A DNA stretch of 64,000 nucleotides, taken from contig JAKSGN010000020.1 of the NCBI GenBank assembly GCA_024180945.1, forward strand, positions 1,283,561 through 1,347,560. Reading direction: 5' to 3'. Below, piece by piece: positions 1-10,690 of this stretch. The notes beneath the pieces were generated by a model that had not been told where the DNA came from, made no database searches, and saw only the letters and a program-made list of their open reading frames with translations. The stretch comes from Macrophomina tecta (Eukaryota > Ascomycota > Dothideomycetes > Botryosphaeriales > Botryosphaeriaceae). Numbering within the stretch: position 1 is the stretch's first letter; every line of letters starts with the position of its first letter. The translations under genes and the position numbers were made by a program.

Positions 1-2
1 AC

Positions 3-809
3 GCTGCTTGTGACTGCATCGATACCCTGCATTGGGCCGCCAATGCCACCATCGCACAGAACTCAGGCTCCGAGCACGCCACTGTCTTCCATTTACATGC
101 TTCGCGCATTGTGTTGCTGACACCGTTTGGCGAAATCAGCGCCTTGGCACGTTCGATGGCGGCGGCAGCTTTGGGCGCCAGCAACACCGTTGACAGCACG
201 ACACAATCCTTATCTCTACAAGAATTAACAAGGCTCGAAAGCAAGGTATTTCAATGGGTGCGACAAGACCAGCACAAGGCCCGTCTTGCCATGATACACG
301 CCGGTGCGCTGTACTGGCATGTGCGCCGCTTCAGCAAGGCCGCGTTCTATGAGCCCAGCGCAGTGTATCTCGCAACACTGGCAATGTGGGCCTACGCGTC
401 ATACACTGCGCTCGCAACAAAAGCATTGGCGCACACCAGACGGCCGGGCAGCAGTCGGAGTGGAAGTCCATCTCCGAGTCCTCCCGATGGAATCAGTCCC
501 TCACTCCAGTCGAATACGGATAGTATGCTCGGAGATGATCCGACTTTCATTCGGCTGGATCGGCCTAACGATGACGAGATGGTCCAACTGTATGTCAGGA
601 ATGGCCACCCATCACGCATGAAAGCCAACATTACAGGTGTTGGCAACCTGTCCTCTCAGATGGGTCCGGAGAGGGTTTTGAGAGAAGGTTGTAAGATACT
701 GGGTCCTATGGCTTTAACGTGGGGTGTGGCAAGTGAGTACAGGAGGATTTTATCCGCCATGGCAGACGTGGTCTCGAGTGTAAGAGAAAGGACTGCTGCA
801 GCACCATAA
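3..809 (+). CDS. C-terminal part of a fungal-specific transcription factor (5' end outside window)
   Basis: The frame is open from the left edge (first full codon at 3) to TAA at 807-809, so this is the last ~268 codons of a longer gene. The stretch around residues 110-145, reading FYEPSAVYLATLAMWAYASY, matches the late helical part of the fungal_trans middle-homology region found in many C2H2 and Zn2Cys6 regulators. A low-complexity Ser/Pro-rich linker follows, then a short conserved-looking tail (VLREGCKILGPMALTWGVAS). The DNA-binding domain would lie upstream, outside the window. Such proteins act in the nucleus; the target cannot be inferred. No intron is needed in the visible part. Family assignment is by motif recall only. 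Confidence 0.7.
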   Translation, partial: AACDCIDTLHWAANATIAQNSGSEHATVFHLHASRIVLLTPFGEISALARSMAAAALGASNTVDSTTQSLSLQELTRLESKVFQWVRQDQHKARLAMIHAGALYWHVRRFSKAAFYEPSAVYLATLAMWAYASYTALATKALAHTRRPGSSRSGSPSPSPPDGISPSLQSNTDSMLGDDPTFIRLDRPNDDEMVQLYVRNGHPSRMKANITGVGNLSSQMGPERVLREGCKILGPMALTWGVASEYRRILSAMADVVSSVRERTAAAP

Positions 810-974
810 GTGTCACGACACTGCATAAGATGCATGAAGAAAACTTTCGGGTGCGTGGGAGTCTCGCCTTGGCTTAGCAAAGCAGCCACAGAGGTTGAAG
901 AATATGACCATGCTAATTATATTACTGCATTACCTGGGAATGGTTGCCGGGTCAGGCTAACATAGGAGCCGTTC

Positions 975-1659
975 TCATGGTAGATGGGTCTCCAACCATT
1001 CATACAACACGGTAGCGGACTCCCAGTTGTTCTCCTCCATGAAAAACATATGGCCGTTTCCCCGAACGCCTCGATCCTGCAAATTGATCCACTCGACGCT
1101 GACACCGGCTTGCTACAAGAAATCCACCGTACAGAAGTCGTAGACAGCGTGGTAGCTAGCCTTAGATGTCATCAGTAGCACTGGAACCTTTGATATCTGC
1201 GCCAGCTTTCGGGGGGGTTTGCCGATCTCTTCGGCCTGCAACGTGCAGTTTGCCACAGCCGGATCGCCGCTGTTCGTCGTCACAAGATGAAACTTGCTGC
1301 CGCACTTCCTCTTCGCTACCTTCAGTCCCCGGAGGTTCGTATTTTAAGGGTGCATTACCAACTCCATATGCTCTTGCATCTTCCCAGCTGAAAACCTGCT
1401 CTCTGAACGGCGGCCCGCTGGGCTCCAACACAACCAGGCCTTGTACCAGTTCCGTCACCGCGTCCGCTGTCTGCCAAGCCACCAAGCCCCCTTGTGAGTG
1501 TCCCATGACGAAGCTCTTCTCCATGATATGGTTTTGCAACAAGTCCGCAATGGCTACACGGAAAGCTCTCTCAGTAACGCCTAGATCCTCAAGGTAGGGA
1601 TTTGGGACTGTGCTCGAGTAATATGCATCAATCCAGAGAAGCATTGTCTGTAGCTCCAA
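975..1659 (-). pseudogene. alpha/beta-hydrolase pseudogene (frameshift, in-frame stop, missing N-terminus)
   Basis: The minus strand encodes a nucleophile elbow GHSQGG (serine hydrolase), then EPSGPP, typical of a fungal/bacterial esterase-like alpha/beta-hydrolase family. Similarity then moves to another frame between about 1290 and 1330 (KFHLVTTNSGDPAVANCTLQ..., VPVLLMTSKASYHAVYDF) and runs to the usual C-terminal block GNGHMFFMEENN with the catalytic His, ending at TGA 975-977. In that second frame a TAG at 1113-1115 replaces what is probably a Gln codon (CAG to TAG). Upstream of 1659 the frame closes at once with TAA and the oxyanion-loop region is not found. So one frameshift, one nonsense change and loss of the N-terminus make this a decayed gene. 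Confidence 0.8.
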
Positions 1660-4004
1660 AGCTCGACCTTATGGTTGAGAGCGGCCGAAACAACAAGAGA
1701 AACTTGAACTCTGTTAGTGAGTGTTCAAAGCCCTGATCTCCTTGACCACCGGTGAGTTTTCGCCTCTGGATTACGAGACCCCGCAGTGCGCGGAGACGTG
1801 CGGGGATTTGGTGCGACCGTGGGGGAGGCAACGCTTGGCCTGACGCTCTTTGGCGAAAGTCCCGGTCGGCATTCTCGCCCCGGCTTATCAATTCTCCCAG
1901 TAGAGCTATATTGTGCGCTCAATGTCTCTTCCTTGAACCCTGGGTCGAATTGTATCTTATGTCTCGGGTGGATGTGGTACGGACATTGCTCTTGGAATCG
2001 CTACGTCAAAGATCCTTACGGTGGAAAGTGACGTAGGCTGGAACGAAATGGGGCCCAGCGGAGGGCGTAGCTGGGCTGACATAGGTGGGTGAAATAGAGC
2101 CTTGGGCCATGACATGGCCGAAACGGCACATGCAAGGCCACAATCAACGGTTTGGTCCAGGCGTATATAGATCTGTCATGGCCAGGGTCTGCGCATATGC
2201 AACGACGATCTTTGCTTTGTAAAGCTCCAGGGAGAACACGTAAATTCGCCCAAGTCTACCAAACATACGGTGTAGGATTTGTCGACCGGAGGGGCGTTGT
2301 GTATGAAGTGGAGCGAGTCAGTCAAGGCCAAGTGAAAAGCAAAAGCAGCGCTATAATGCCCCCGCCTTTTGAAGCATGGGCTAGATCCAATCCAGAGCGT
2401 CGCATAACTTTGATTACTCTAGATTTCGTTGGCGTCACCCGAAAAGAGCTAAAGCTGAAAATTGGGTGCGAAGTGGTAACAGATAACTGCGGAGGCATAA
2501 CCACCACGAATCCTCTGGAGTTACAAATGCAAAAGGTGATTGGAAGGAGTCGACCAAATCAGCAGATGACTTAAGACACTGTCAACTGTAGGCCATGCTC
2601 GAAAGCTGGTACCGACCTTCGCCAAGCTATACGAAGAGTCTTGGAAGAAAGAGCCGACAACAGCCATGGCATTTTTTGGATCAAAAAGCGACCAGTTTAG
2701 GGTCAATATATACCTGCACGGGTTCAATATACCAAGTAAGTACTGTGGTACCTTGAGCCGTAGCCGGAGATGCGCCGATATTATGGCGTTGCTGCCCATT
2801 TGTTTCAGAGCCAGTGATTCGCAGTTTGGATACAAAAAACATTTGAAGGCACTGTAGCGGAGATGATTCGGCGCAACTGTGAGAGAGCTGCTGCGCCGCT
2901 ACCAAATATAGTGCTTGCATGGCTGAGTCGTGCACATATTCTGTTTCAGATGCCGGTTCGTGGAGACCGTGTGAATGGAACCTGAAGTATGCAATGGGCA
3001 TGTCAAAAGGCACGAGATCGTATTATACTAATATGCGTTTCGCGGTCTCAGCCCATGTCGTCTGCCTTGTCAGATTGATTGCGGAATAAGGAGGATGGCC
3101 TGGCTAAAAATGGCCTGAGGAAATTGCGCGCTGGAAAGGCCGGCGCAAGAAATGCTTGTCATGTCTTGGGAATGAGCACAGGCCGCTTGGAGGGGCGCGG
3201 CTGTGCGGTGGCAGTGTTGCCGCTTCTAAACGATCACTGCCAGCTCAGCGGAAACGCACGGCTGCTTGTTCGACGGAAGATACGGGAATAGGGTTCTTAT
3301 CGCGGGAGATGTGCAGTGTATGGGAAGTCGTGGGGATGACGGTTTGTGGAGAGGAGAATGTCGCCGGGAAGAGTTTGGTGCAAATCCTACACGAGCACGC
3401 GCCACCGTTATTTTCAACGATGCCCAGCCCGGTCTTTTCAACTCTTCCCTGCCACGGCCAGAAATAATCAGCAATGAATGCCAAGAGCTCACGAAGTTGG
3501 CTTTCTTATAACTGGTTGTATGGCGACTCTCAGATATCATCTCACCAGGAAATGACTTTTGCTGCGGTGTCACCTTTTAAGCATATCCAATATGTGTCGA
3601 CGGGCTTTTTGAGACGTTTCCCGCTGAAAATTGCGATCAGGCTCTTGTTGACAACACAATGATCAAAAGATAGGTGGAAAATGGAATTTTCGGGCTCATG
3701 CGATGACAACTATTTTGACTCGGCAAAGTCATGACTGGCGCTTGCGCCCACCGAAGTGAATCATCGACTCAGCCAGGAATGCGGGCCGTTGAGATAGTTT
3801 GGTTGATAATGCCATTTGGCCAGCATGCTTCACGTTTACAGGCTAAGCATCACGGCTGTTGAAAGCAGCAACATTTAAAAAATCTTGCCTTGCATAAGGC
3901 ATAACGCATCCTACGTTTTCGGTATTAAACAATCTGATGGTTCATCAAAAACTTGCTTGCTCAGACATGAAAAGCCAAGACACTGAAAAAACAATACTGC
4001 AGAA
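1660..4004. other. intergenic host DNA, no recognisable gene
   Basis: Base composition is ordinary and unmutated. The longest open frame is 2152-2574 (+, 140 codons). It shows no family motif, no signal peptide and no membrane segment, and I do not call it a gene. Other frames here are short and overlap each other on both strands. A remnant with introns cannot be excluded. The first part (1660-1900) may hold the decayed N-terminal end of the neighbouring hydrolase pseudogene. Confidence 0.4.
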
Positions 4005-5231
4005 CTATATCCGCAGCGTCAACCCAATCAGCACCATTCTCATTGTGCTTTCCGCAGCGTCGGTCACAAGACCCTCCGCATCCTGTATCGCCCTTTCCAA
4101 AGACGTCGGAGCCTGCAAGATGGAAGTGAAGGCATCAATACCAGCCTTGTAGTTCACTGCAGCGCCAGCGCCAACAGTGCCTGCAATCGCAATGACCGGG
4201 ATGCCGAATGATTTTGCACGGAGAGCGACCTCGGCGGGGATCTTGCCCTGCGGGGTTTGATGGTCAATGCCTCCCTCTGCGGTGATGACCAGCTGACAAT
4301 CCTTGAACAAGTCTCCGATGCCGAAGTATTCCATGATCGCTTCGTACCGAGGGCGTAGGCGGGCGCCGAGTAGGATGAGGCCAGCGCCCATGCCCCCAGA
4401 GGCCCCGCTGCCAGGCATTTCCGCGATGTCGCAGCCTGACTTATTCCGGGCCACAGCCGCGTAAGTGTCGAGAGCGTGTGCGAGCAGCTCGACCTGCTCA
4501 GGAGTTGCTCCTTTCTGGGGCCCGTAAATGCGAGCTACACCTTTTGGGCCGCAAAGAACGTTGCGCCAGTTACAGGCAACATCGATTTCGACGTCCCTGA
4601 GGCGCGGGTGCAGGCCTGAAAGGTCCATATCCGCCAGTTTGAGGAGCGAGCGTCCGCCAGCTGGGTGAGGCAATTCCTCTCCGGTCTCGTCGAGGAGCCG
4701 AGCACCGAGAGCCTGCAGCATGCCAGCACCGCCGTCACTGGTTCCGGAGTCTCCGCAGCCAATGACTATCTTGTCCACACCATCGTCAAGGGCAGCGGCG
4801 ATCAGCTCGCCAACGCCGTAAGTGGTGGTGACGGTTGGGTCGCGTGCCTCCTTAGGAACCAAGGACAAGCCCGCAGCCGCTGCCATCTCTACAACAGCGG
4901 TGCGGCAGCCCTTGCCGCGGAGGAGTCCGAAATGCGAGCCCACGGGTGCGCCGATCGGACCAGTGACGGTGAGCTCGCGCAGTTCGCCCTTGGTTGACTC
5001 AACTAGAGCTCGAGCGAACCCTTCACCACCATCGGCCAAAGGCACTTTGCGCACTTCAGCATCGGGGATGACACGTCGGATGCCCTCCTGTATGCATTGT
5101 GCAACTTGCTGGGGACTGAGGCTTTCTTTGAAGCCCGAAGGTGCGACCAATATTCTCATGGGAGGCACCATCGACTTCGTCCGCTTTTGTGAGCGGGAGA
5201 CTTTCTTGGAGCGACTAGTGGAGTGTTTCAT
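4005..5231 (-). CDS. glycerate kinase, type 1 (GlxK/GarK family)
   Basis: A 408-residue intronless frame with the whole type-1 glycerate kinase fold (PF02595). It has N-terminal RILVAPSGFKESLSPQQVA, PLADGGEGFARAL (the DGGEG substrate/phosphate loop), GCGDSGTSDGGAGMLQALG (nucleotide-binding Gly-rich block), ACNWRNVLCGPKGVARIYGPQ, and C-terminal VITAEGGIDHQTPQGKIP with IAIAGTVG. The reaction is ATP-dependent phosphorylation of D-glycerate, feeding glycerate/glyoxylate carbon into lower glycolysis. The usual family start aligns with Met26 (MRIL); the first ATG (5229-5231) adds a basic, Ser/Lys-rich 25-residue extension. The enzyme family is largely bacterial, and one exon plus patchy fungal occurrence make ancient transfer possible, but this is inference. 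A TATA-like stretch lies near 5350. Confidence 0.93.
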   Translation of the reverse strand: MKHSTSRSKKVSRSQKRTKSMVPPMRILVAPSGFKESLSPQQVAQCIQEGIRRVIPDAEVRKVPLADGGEGFARALVESTKGELRELTVTGPIGAPVGSHFGLLRGKGCRTAVVEMAAAAGLSLVPKEARDPTVTTTYGVGELIAAALDDGVDKIVIGCGDSGTSDGGAGMLQALGARLLDETGEELPHPAGGRSLLKLADMDLSGLHPRLRDVEIDVACNWRNVLCGPKGVARIYGPQKGATPEQVELLAHALDTYAAVARNKSGCDIAEMPGSGASGGMGAGLILLGARLRPRYEAIMEYFGIGDLFKDCQLVITAEGGIDHQTPQGKIPAEVALRAKSFGIPVIAIAGTVGAGAAVNYKAGIDAFTSILQAPTSLERAIQDAEGLVTDAAESTMRMVLIGLTLRI

Positions 5232-6377
5232 GATGGAAAAGAAAACTTGGAGCTGCCGTTGAGAAGAGGAGGAATATTGTCGGGTTGAGCAGTGAGAAGG
5301 TGTTTGATGCTGCTGATGGTGGCTTTGTGGAACGACGGCCTGGGAGTTTTTATATCTCTATTGCAAGGCCCTCGAAGTAGCCCAACGGATACCTAAGTCT
5401 GGTACAGCCTTATCTCACCGCTGAGCCATATCACTGAGGAACTCCTAGATACCGGGCAATGCAAGATGCTGCGCCTTGCCTTACCTGCCTCGAGTTGCCC
5501 ACATATCGCCCTGCCCATGTACTGGGCATCCGTCCGGAAACTGGAGGCTGTGCCTGAGGATGCTCAAAATAAGTTCGAGACCTTTTGCTATAGTTGGACT
5601 CTGCATGGCCAGAGGCGGCTTGGCTCATGTCACCCGCTGGAATCACCTGCTTCAGTGCGCGGGCGGTGGCGTGGGAGGGCCGGGTAACGGTCCTGAAACT
5701 AACCAAGGGTCTTGCGTAGTCTTGAAGGTTTAGGGTGTCCCTGAATGTACCTCCTCCGCACCGGTGTAGGGTGCGGATGAATCTGTGCCCGTTCCGAAGC
5801 AGTACCCGACCAGGCGGGCCTAGATACCTGGCGGGATATCTTTAGAAGAACGACCGAAACAAACGTCTTCCCCACTAACCCAATACGAACTCTTTAGTAT
5901 ATTTCATACAGGTACGTCACGAGGCCTGCCAGGCCGGTGGGCGAGGGAGCACACGAGTAGTTGCGATAACGGGCAGACACAGCCACTCCTAGCACAGCCA
6001 TCCACCAATCAAATGCCAGGAAAAGATGGTTTTCATCGCATACCTGGGGCAAAAAACTGCCCGCAGCCAGAGGACGCGTAAGGATACCCTGACTAGCGTC
6101 TGCGTGTTCCCGGATTCGCTCACGCTGTGGATCTCGTCTTTCCGTTCGGCTGATCCTGCTCCTCGTCACGCCTGGTCATCATCCCGAAGCCCTGCACGGA
6201 AGAGGTCCAGCTAGACTCTTATCAAAGAGTGACAGCTTGTCGTGAAACAGCCCTCGGTGCATCCCTGGCTCCGCCGCGAGCTGCTGAGCCTTTCTGGACG
6301 TCGTCGTAGAAGTGCTCCTTCGTGGAATTCGTGGCCGACCACGTGCTGTTTTCTCAAGCATCTCGTGCCGCACACCG
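5232..6377. other. glycerate-kinase upstream region and gene-free DNA
   Basis: The first ~150 bases upstream of the kinase ATG hold an AT-rich TATATC-type stretch (about 5350) that could be its promoter. The rest (5400-6377) has several short overlapping frames on both strands without recognisable domains. A D-arm-like hairpin at about 5390-5450 was considered as a tRNA and rejected. Confidence 0.35.
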
Positions 6378-6560
6378 TTGTTTGTTTGTTTTTTTAGTTT
6401 AACGTCCTTCTAGAGTCAGAGACTATTAAAGACGGGCTTTAAGGGCCGTTTCTAGTAACATGTTTTCGGGAGGCTCCTCATAAAAGAAGCATGCTAGGAG
6501 AGCACAAGTAATAGTAGGCTTAAAAGCCAAAAGAGAGGCAGGCCTCTAAAAGAAAGTACT
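6378..6560 (-). mobile_element. LINE 3'-end fragment (same family as the LINE at 16510-17744)
   Basis: Read on the minus strand this matches the 3' untranslated region and tail of the LINE at about 17555-17745: shared blocks include the AGGCCTGCCTCT region, GCTCTCCTAG, the GGAGCCTC block and ACGGCC/CCCGTCTT, ending at a simple A-rich tail seen here as TTTGTTTGTTTTTTT. Only the 3' end is present, as expected from 5'-truncated target-primed insertion. No clear target-site duplication was found. Differences from the second copy show it is an older insertion. Confidence 0.75.
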
Positions 6561-8026
6561 TTTAAACTAAGTAAAAACCTCCACAAAAAGGAAGGAAAAC
6601 CTTAGTAAAAGAGAAAAGGAGAGAGAGGTTCCATATATTTATACACCCTAGTAAGGTGTTAAGAAAGTCATAAAGAAAGTAAGAATATAGAGAAGTAATA
6701 GAGGAAAGTAGAAAAAAAAAAGAGACCTAGTAAGTTCTACCTCTTTTCTAGTCTTTTCTAAGTATTACTAACTCTTTAGGCCTTCGTCGTCCTAGAGGGG
6801 GTTCCGGTAGTCCGGTCTATATATTTATACACCTTAGATAGGTGTTTCCGGAAGGCCTTAGAGAGAGAGGAATCTTAAATAGACTATAGAGAGATAGTCC
6901 TAAATAGGGATCTCCTTCCCTTTCCTCTTATAAATTCCTAGCATCCTAGCTCTTTTAGACTTCCTTAAGGTCAAGGGGGTGTGGTCGAGGGGGGGTGTGG
7001 TAGTTATTGGTTTCTTGGTTGCCGAGAGAAGTACGAGTACGGATTTAGTCACAGGACTTTAATCCTGAGTCGGGAGGGTTGGAGTCGGAGGAGTGGTTTC
7101 GGTTATGTGCACGGACGTGCAAATTTTCGCCCACACCAAAGAAGAAAAGGGGAAGTGATGCCTTTGCGGTTACTGAAGAATAACACGGCAACGAGTAGGC
7201 TTACTACGCTGCAAATTCATACAGTTCTGCGCCTAGGCATCCTTTATCCCTCTCTATTATTTGGTGGGGTTTCGCGTAGAATTCGTAGAGTTATTCTTGT
7301 TATAGGGTCGGTGAGAGAGATTCTTACCGGTGCCATTTTCTTCCTCTTACTGCGCGCCAACGCAGGCCTCCCTGAAGCCAGCTGTCGAGCTATAGGCTAA
7401 AGGGATCAGCAGGAATCGAATGGCACCGGTCTTGAGGTGCATTTCGAAGTGGTGGTCGAGATCGGGTTTTCGAGAGGTGTGTTTGCCGCACACCGTCACC
7501 CGTGCGCGAGAGCATCGGAAACTTGGCTGGCAAAGAAACCGCGGCGTGGGCAAGGTTTTTGCGGGGGCGGTGCTATGAAACGAGGGGCATTGGCCTCAGC
7601 CAGCAAATGTCGGCGAAGCGATACAGTATCGCATGACTGGCCTTTCATGGGCTGGTACTCATCGGGCAAAGAACACCAAGCTCTACCTTGGCCATTGGCA
7701 TGCGCATGATAGGCGGAGACCCACACCGGCGTATTGCCACGCTCCCGGCCAAGCACTCGCTCCGATCTCCACGTAGATGTCCCGACGCCCTGCCGCGCTT
7801 CCATCGCCGGCGAGCTGGAAGCCGCAGTCGAAGAGGCTGTACATACTATTTTTACAACGTCACCGCCTGCTCATCCCGCACCCGCCAAGCCACACGCGAC
7901 ACATCGCGGAATCCGGTCAGGCCTCAGGTTCACGCAGTGATAAAAGTCGTCGCACGCCATCATGTGCATTCTTGCTATCAACCGGGATCTTTTGAAGTGG
8001 TGTTCTGCGACGCGTCCACCGCCACC
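6561..8026. other. purine-rich/AT-rich decayed stretch, then MFS upstream region
   Basis: 6561-6960 is purine-rich on the plus strand, poor in CA/TG and looks RIP-affected. It contains a repeated motif, ATATATTTATACACC...GGTGTT, at about 6632-6661 and 6816-6846; each copy carries a small inverted repeat (ACACC/GGTGT). 6960-8026 has normal composition, no recognisable gene, and would contain the promoter of the MFS transporter. An open frame upstream of the MFS ATG (from 7688) is simply the in-frame 5' leader. Confidence 0.35.
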
Positions 8027-10062
8027 ATGTCCCAATATTTCGAGCGACTGCGATCTGCCCTTGGCCTGTCTGGCTCTCCGTCTAACCAGAGCGAAGCTGC
8101 CGCTTCTTTGTACCGGCTTCCAAGCTTACATTTTTCTCCAATCATGAGCCAACGCGAGCAAAGATGGTGGGAGGACGTTTCCACTTATCGATCCTTTGCC
8201 GACAGAGATCCGGGCAGCCCCCACTCGGAGTTGGAGGAAATGGAGCTTCCTGATCAGATGGGCAACCAAGACGTCGAGGAGGGTCGGGATACTTCGTTTG
8301 ATCCACTCAACCCTCCAAAGCCTGACGCTGAAGATGATGATCCCAATCTTGTAGGTATTATTTCTATTTGTTGAAAAGCAGTGACGGCTGATGGGTAAAA
8401 AAGGTGACCTGGGCGGACGAACACGACGCCACAAACCCACTCAACTGGAGCAGAGGCAAGAAATGGACCGCAACCCTCCTCGTCTCATGCTTCACTTTCA
8501 TCTCTCCAGTATCCTCCACGATGATTGCACCGTCTCTGGAGGTCATCAGCGACGAGTTTGAGATTGAGTCCGAGCTCGAACAAGCATTTGTCATGTCGAT
8601 ATTCCTGCTGGCATATGCGATTGGCCCGTTTGTCCTGGGACCGCTGTCCGAGGTTTTCGGACGGGTTGTTGTCCTGCAAGCGTCGAATATGGTGTACCTG
8701 GTGTTCAATACCGTTTGTGGATTTTCCCAGAACAAGACCCAGATGATGACATTCAGATTCTCGAGCGGCCTCGGTGGCAGCGCCCCTCAAGCAGTCCGTG
8801 AATGCTCCTCCATTACAAACTCTCGATGCTAACGTGTGATAGCTTGGCGGCGGTGTCTTGAGTGACTGCTGGAGGGCCGAGGAACGAGGAAAGGCCGTGG
8901 CCATCTACAGTCTTGCGCCATTCATCGGGCCGGTAGCCGGACCTATTGGTAAGCGCTCGCTCCCCCCATGTTGCGCTCGTCAAATATCTGACCTGCCTCT
9001 CCAGTCGGTGGCCTTGTTACAGAACGCACAACATGGGTAAGTTCATGGCCCCAACGCTCAACTTTGACTTCTGCCAGCTCACGTAGTCAAGCGATGGGTA
9101 TTCTGGTCCGTCTCCATTGCCGATGTCGTCGTCCAGATTCTGGCCACCATCTGGCTGCCGGAGACGTACGCTCCTGCAATTCTGGCGAAGAAGGCGAAGA
9201 AGCTGCGACAGCTTACTGGGAATCAGAAGCTTCACACGAAGTGGCAAAATCCCGACCACAGCCTGGCAAAGATCCTAAGCAAGAACCTGGTACGTCCATT
9301 CATCATGCTCGGCACTCAGCCGGCAATCCAGGTCATGGCCTTGTACCGTGCATATCTCTACGGAGTTATGTATCTTGTGTAAGTGGGTGCCCAAGCTTCG
9401 ATGAAGCCCAGCTGATTCGTATATGGTCTCTCCACCTTTGCGCTAGTCTTTGAAGACGAATACGACATGTCCCTCACCATGTCCAGCTTGAACTATCTTT
9501 CCCTTGGTGTCGGATTCGTAGTCGGCCTCCAGATCTGCGCTCCAATAAATGACATGGTGTGTTCTCCCTTCCATCCCGCCTTTTCTCCTTGGCGTGCTGA
9601 CGAAGTCCGCTCCAGATCTACGTCTACCTCAAGAAGAAGTACGAACACCCCGGCCGCCCTGAGTTCCGTGTTCCGCTCATGCTACCTGGTGGACTTCTTG
9701 TTCCCGTCGGTCTCTTCATATATGGTTGGGCCGCGCATTTCGAAACGCACTGGATAGTACCGAACGTGGGTGCTGCCATCTTTGCTTGTGGCCTCATCAT
9801 CGCCTTCCAATGTGCGCAGTCATACGTCGTGGACGCATACACGCGGTACGCTGCCTCTGCCACAGGAGCTGCCGCTTTTCTCCGCACCATGGCTGGATTC
9901 AGCTTTCCCCTCTTTGCCCCACGGATGTATGAAGTTCTCGGGCTGGGCTGGGGCAACTCCCTCCTTGCTTTTCTCTCCTTAATACTTGGTATACTAGCGC
10001 CATGGGGCCTGTGGAAAAGGGGAGAATGGCTGCGTGCTCACAGCACGTATTGCGCAGGATAG
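8027..10062 (+). CDS. MFS transporter, DHA1 (drug:H+ antiporter-like) family, seven exons
   Basis: ATG at 8027 sits in GCCACCATG. Proposed exons: 8027-8350, 8404-8793, 8843-8948, 9005-9036, 9092-9378, 9427-9556, 9616-10062, giving ~571 residues. A ~120-residue acidic cytosolic N-terminus ends in [11 protein letters not shown], then membrane segments follow ([42 protein letters not shown], the DHA1 A-like motif; [38 protein letters not shown]). The C-terminal half has several more segments up to TAG. This is a plasma-membrane efflux-type carrier; the substrate is unknown. Introns are 43-59 nt with CTAAC/CTGAT-like branch sites. Two acceptors are unusual: AAG before 9092, and before 9427 homology demands a junction preceded by GG rather than AG, so the allele may be mis-spliced. 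The family is clear; functionality is not. Confidence 0.83.
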
Positions 10063-10540
10063 ACTTGGATCAAATCAGATCTTGTAAAAACATGCACAAC
10101 TAGACGTATATACAAATGTATTTTCTTATTGAGTTTTCTCTTTCTCCTCGATTTCTAGCGCGCCGCTGTTGGCTAGACGCACTATCAACTCTTTTTTCTG
10201 ACATGGGCATGTCGCTCAAATGGCTCGCATGCTCAATACCCACAGGTCATTATGGCCCCGAACTGACTGCACTACACTAACACATGCCCGCTTCATGCCT
10301 CGTTCTGGCGCACACGAACTGAGTTGTCGCTAGAGCTAACGTGAGAAAATGCCTCTAGCTATCGCTACTTCAACCCTGTTCCAGATGCTATACGGACGCA
10401 TAGCAACGGTGCCGTTTAATATACACTGACTTTGGTGAATCTTATGGGTGTGATATTTACAAGAAGCAATGTTGTTGGATTATAGCCCTAGTCAAAAATG
10501 CAATTAATGATTGGCATAAGTACGGAGAGAAGGGCTCTAG
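10063..10540. other. MFS 3' flank, no gene seen
   Basis: Ordinary-composition non-coding DNA downstream of the transporter stop. No coding frame, RNA gene or repeat was recognised. It leads into the inverted-repeat element and then the mutated transposon block. Confidence 0.4.
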
Positions 10541-10690
10541 GGAGGCCTTCTTATCCGCTGTCTTCCGTGACTTAGATCAAGTCGACAGTATACACACGTG
10601 ATATTTAATATATATACTTGTTGGAATATCACGTGTGTGTACAATAAACTTTAGCTTAGTCATGGAAGAGGACGGATAAGAGGACTCCCC
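10541..10690. repeat. imperfect long inverted repeat, possible foldback or inverted Copia LTR ends
   Basis: The core is a perfect 14-bp inverted repeat: ACACACGTGATATT at 10592-10605 and its complement at 10625-10638, with a 19-bp AT-rich centre. Outer arms also pair imperfectly: CTTATCCGCTGTCTTCCGTGAC (about 10551-10572, partly) with GTCATGGAAGAGGACGGATAAG (about 10659-10680). The right arm begins TGTTGGAATATCACGTG, which resembles fungal Copia LTR 5' ends, so this may be two LTR ends head to head or a small foldback element. Confidence 0.5.

Noticed and set aside
2152..2574. 140-codon plus-strand frame as a gene
   Set aside because: No recognisable domain, no supporting context and a length not unusual by chance in this composition; kept only as a note in the intergenic entry.
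5376..5460. Possible tRNA on the minus strand (A-box-like TGGCTCAGCGGTGAG)
   Set aside because: A D-arm-like hairpin exists, but the anticodon stem has a mismatch, position 33 is not T, and no acceptor stem closes at the right distance.
8404..8904. Minus-strand frames opposite the MFS exons
   Set aside because: Shadows; the plus strand has membrane segments, DHA1 motifs and consistent intron phases.
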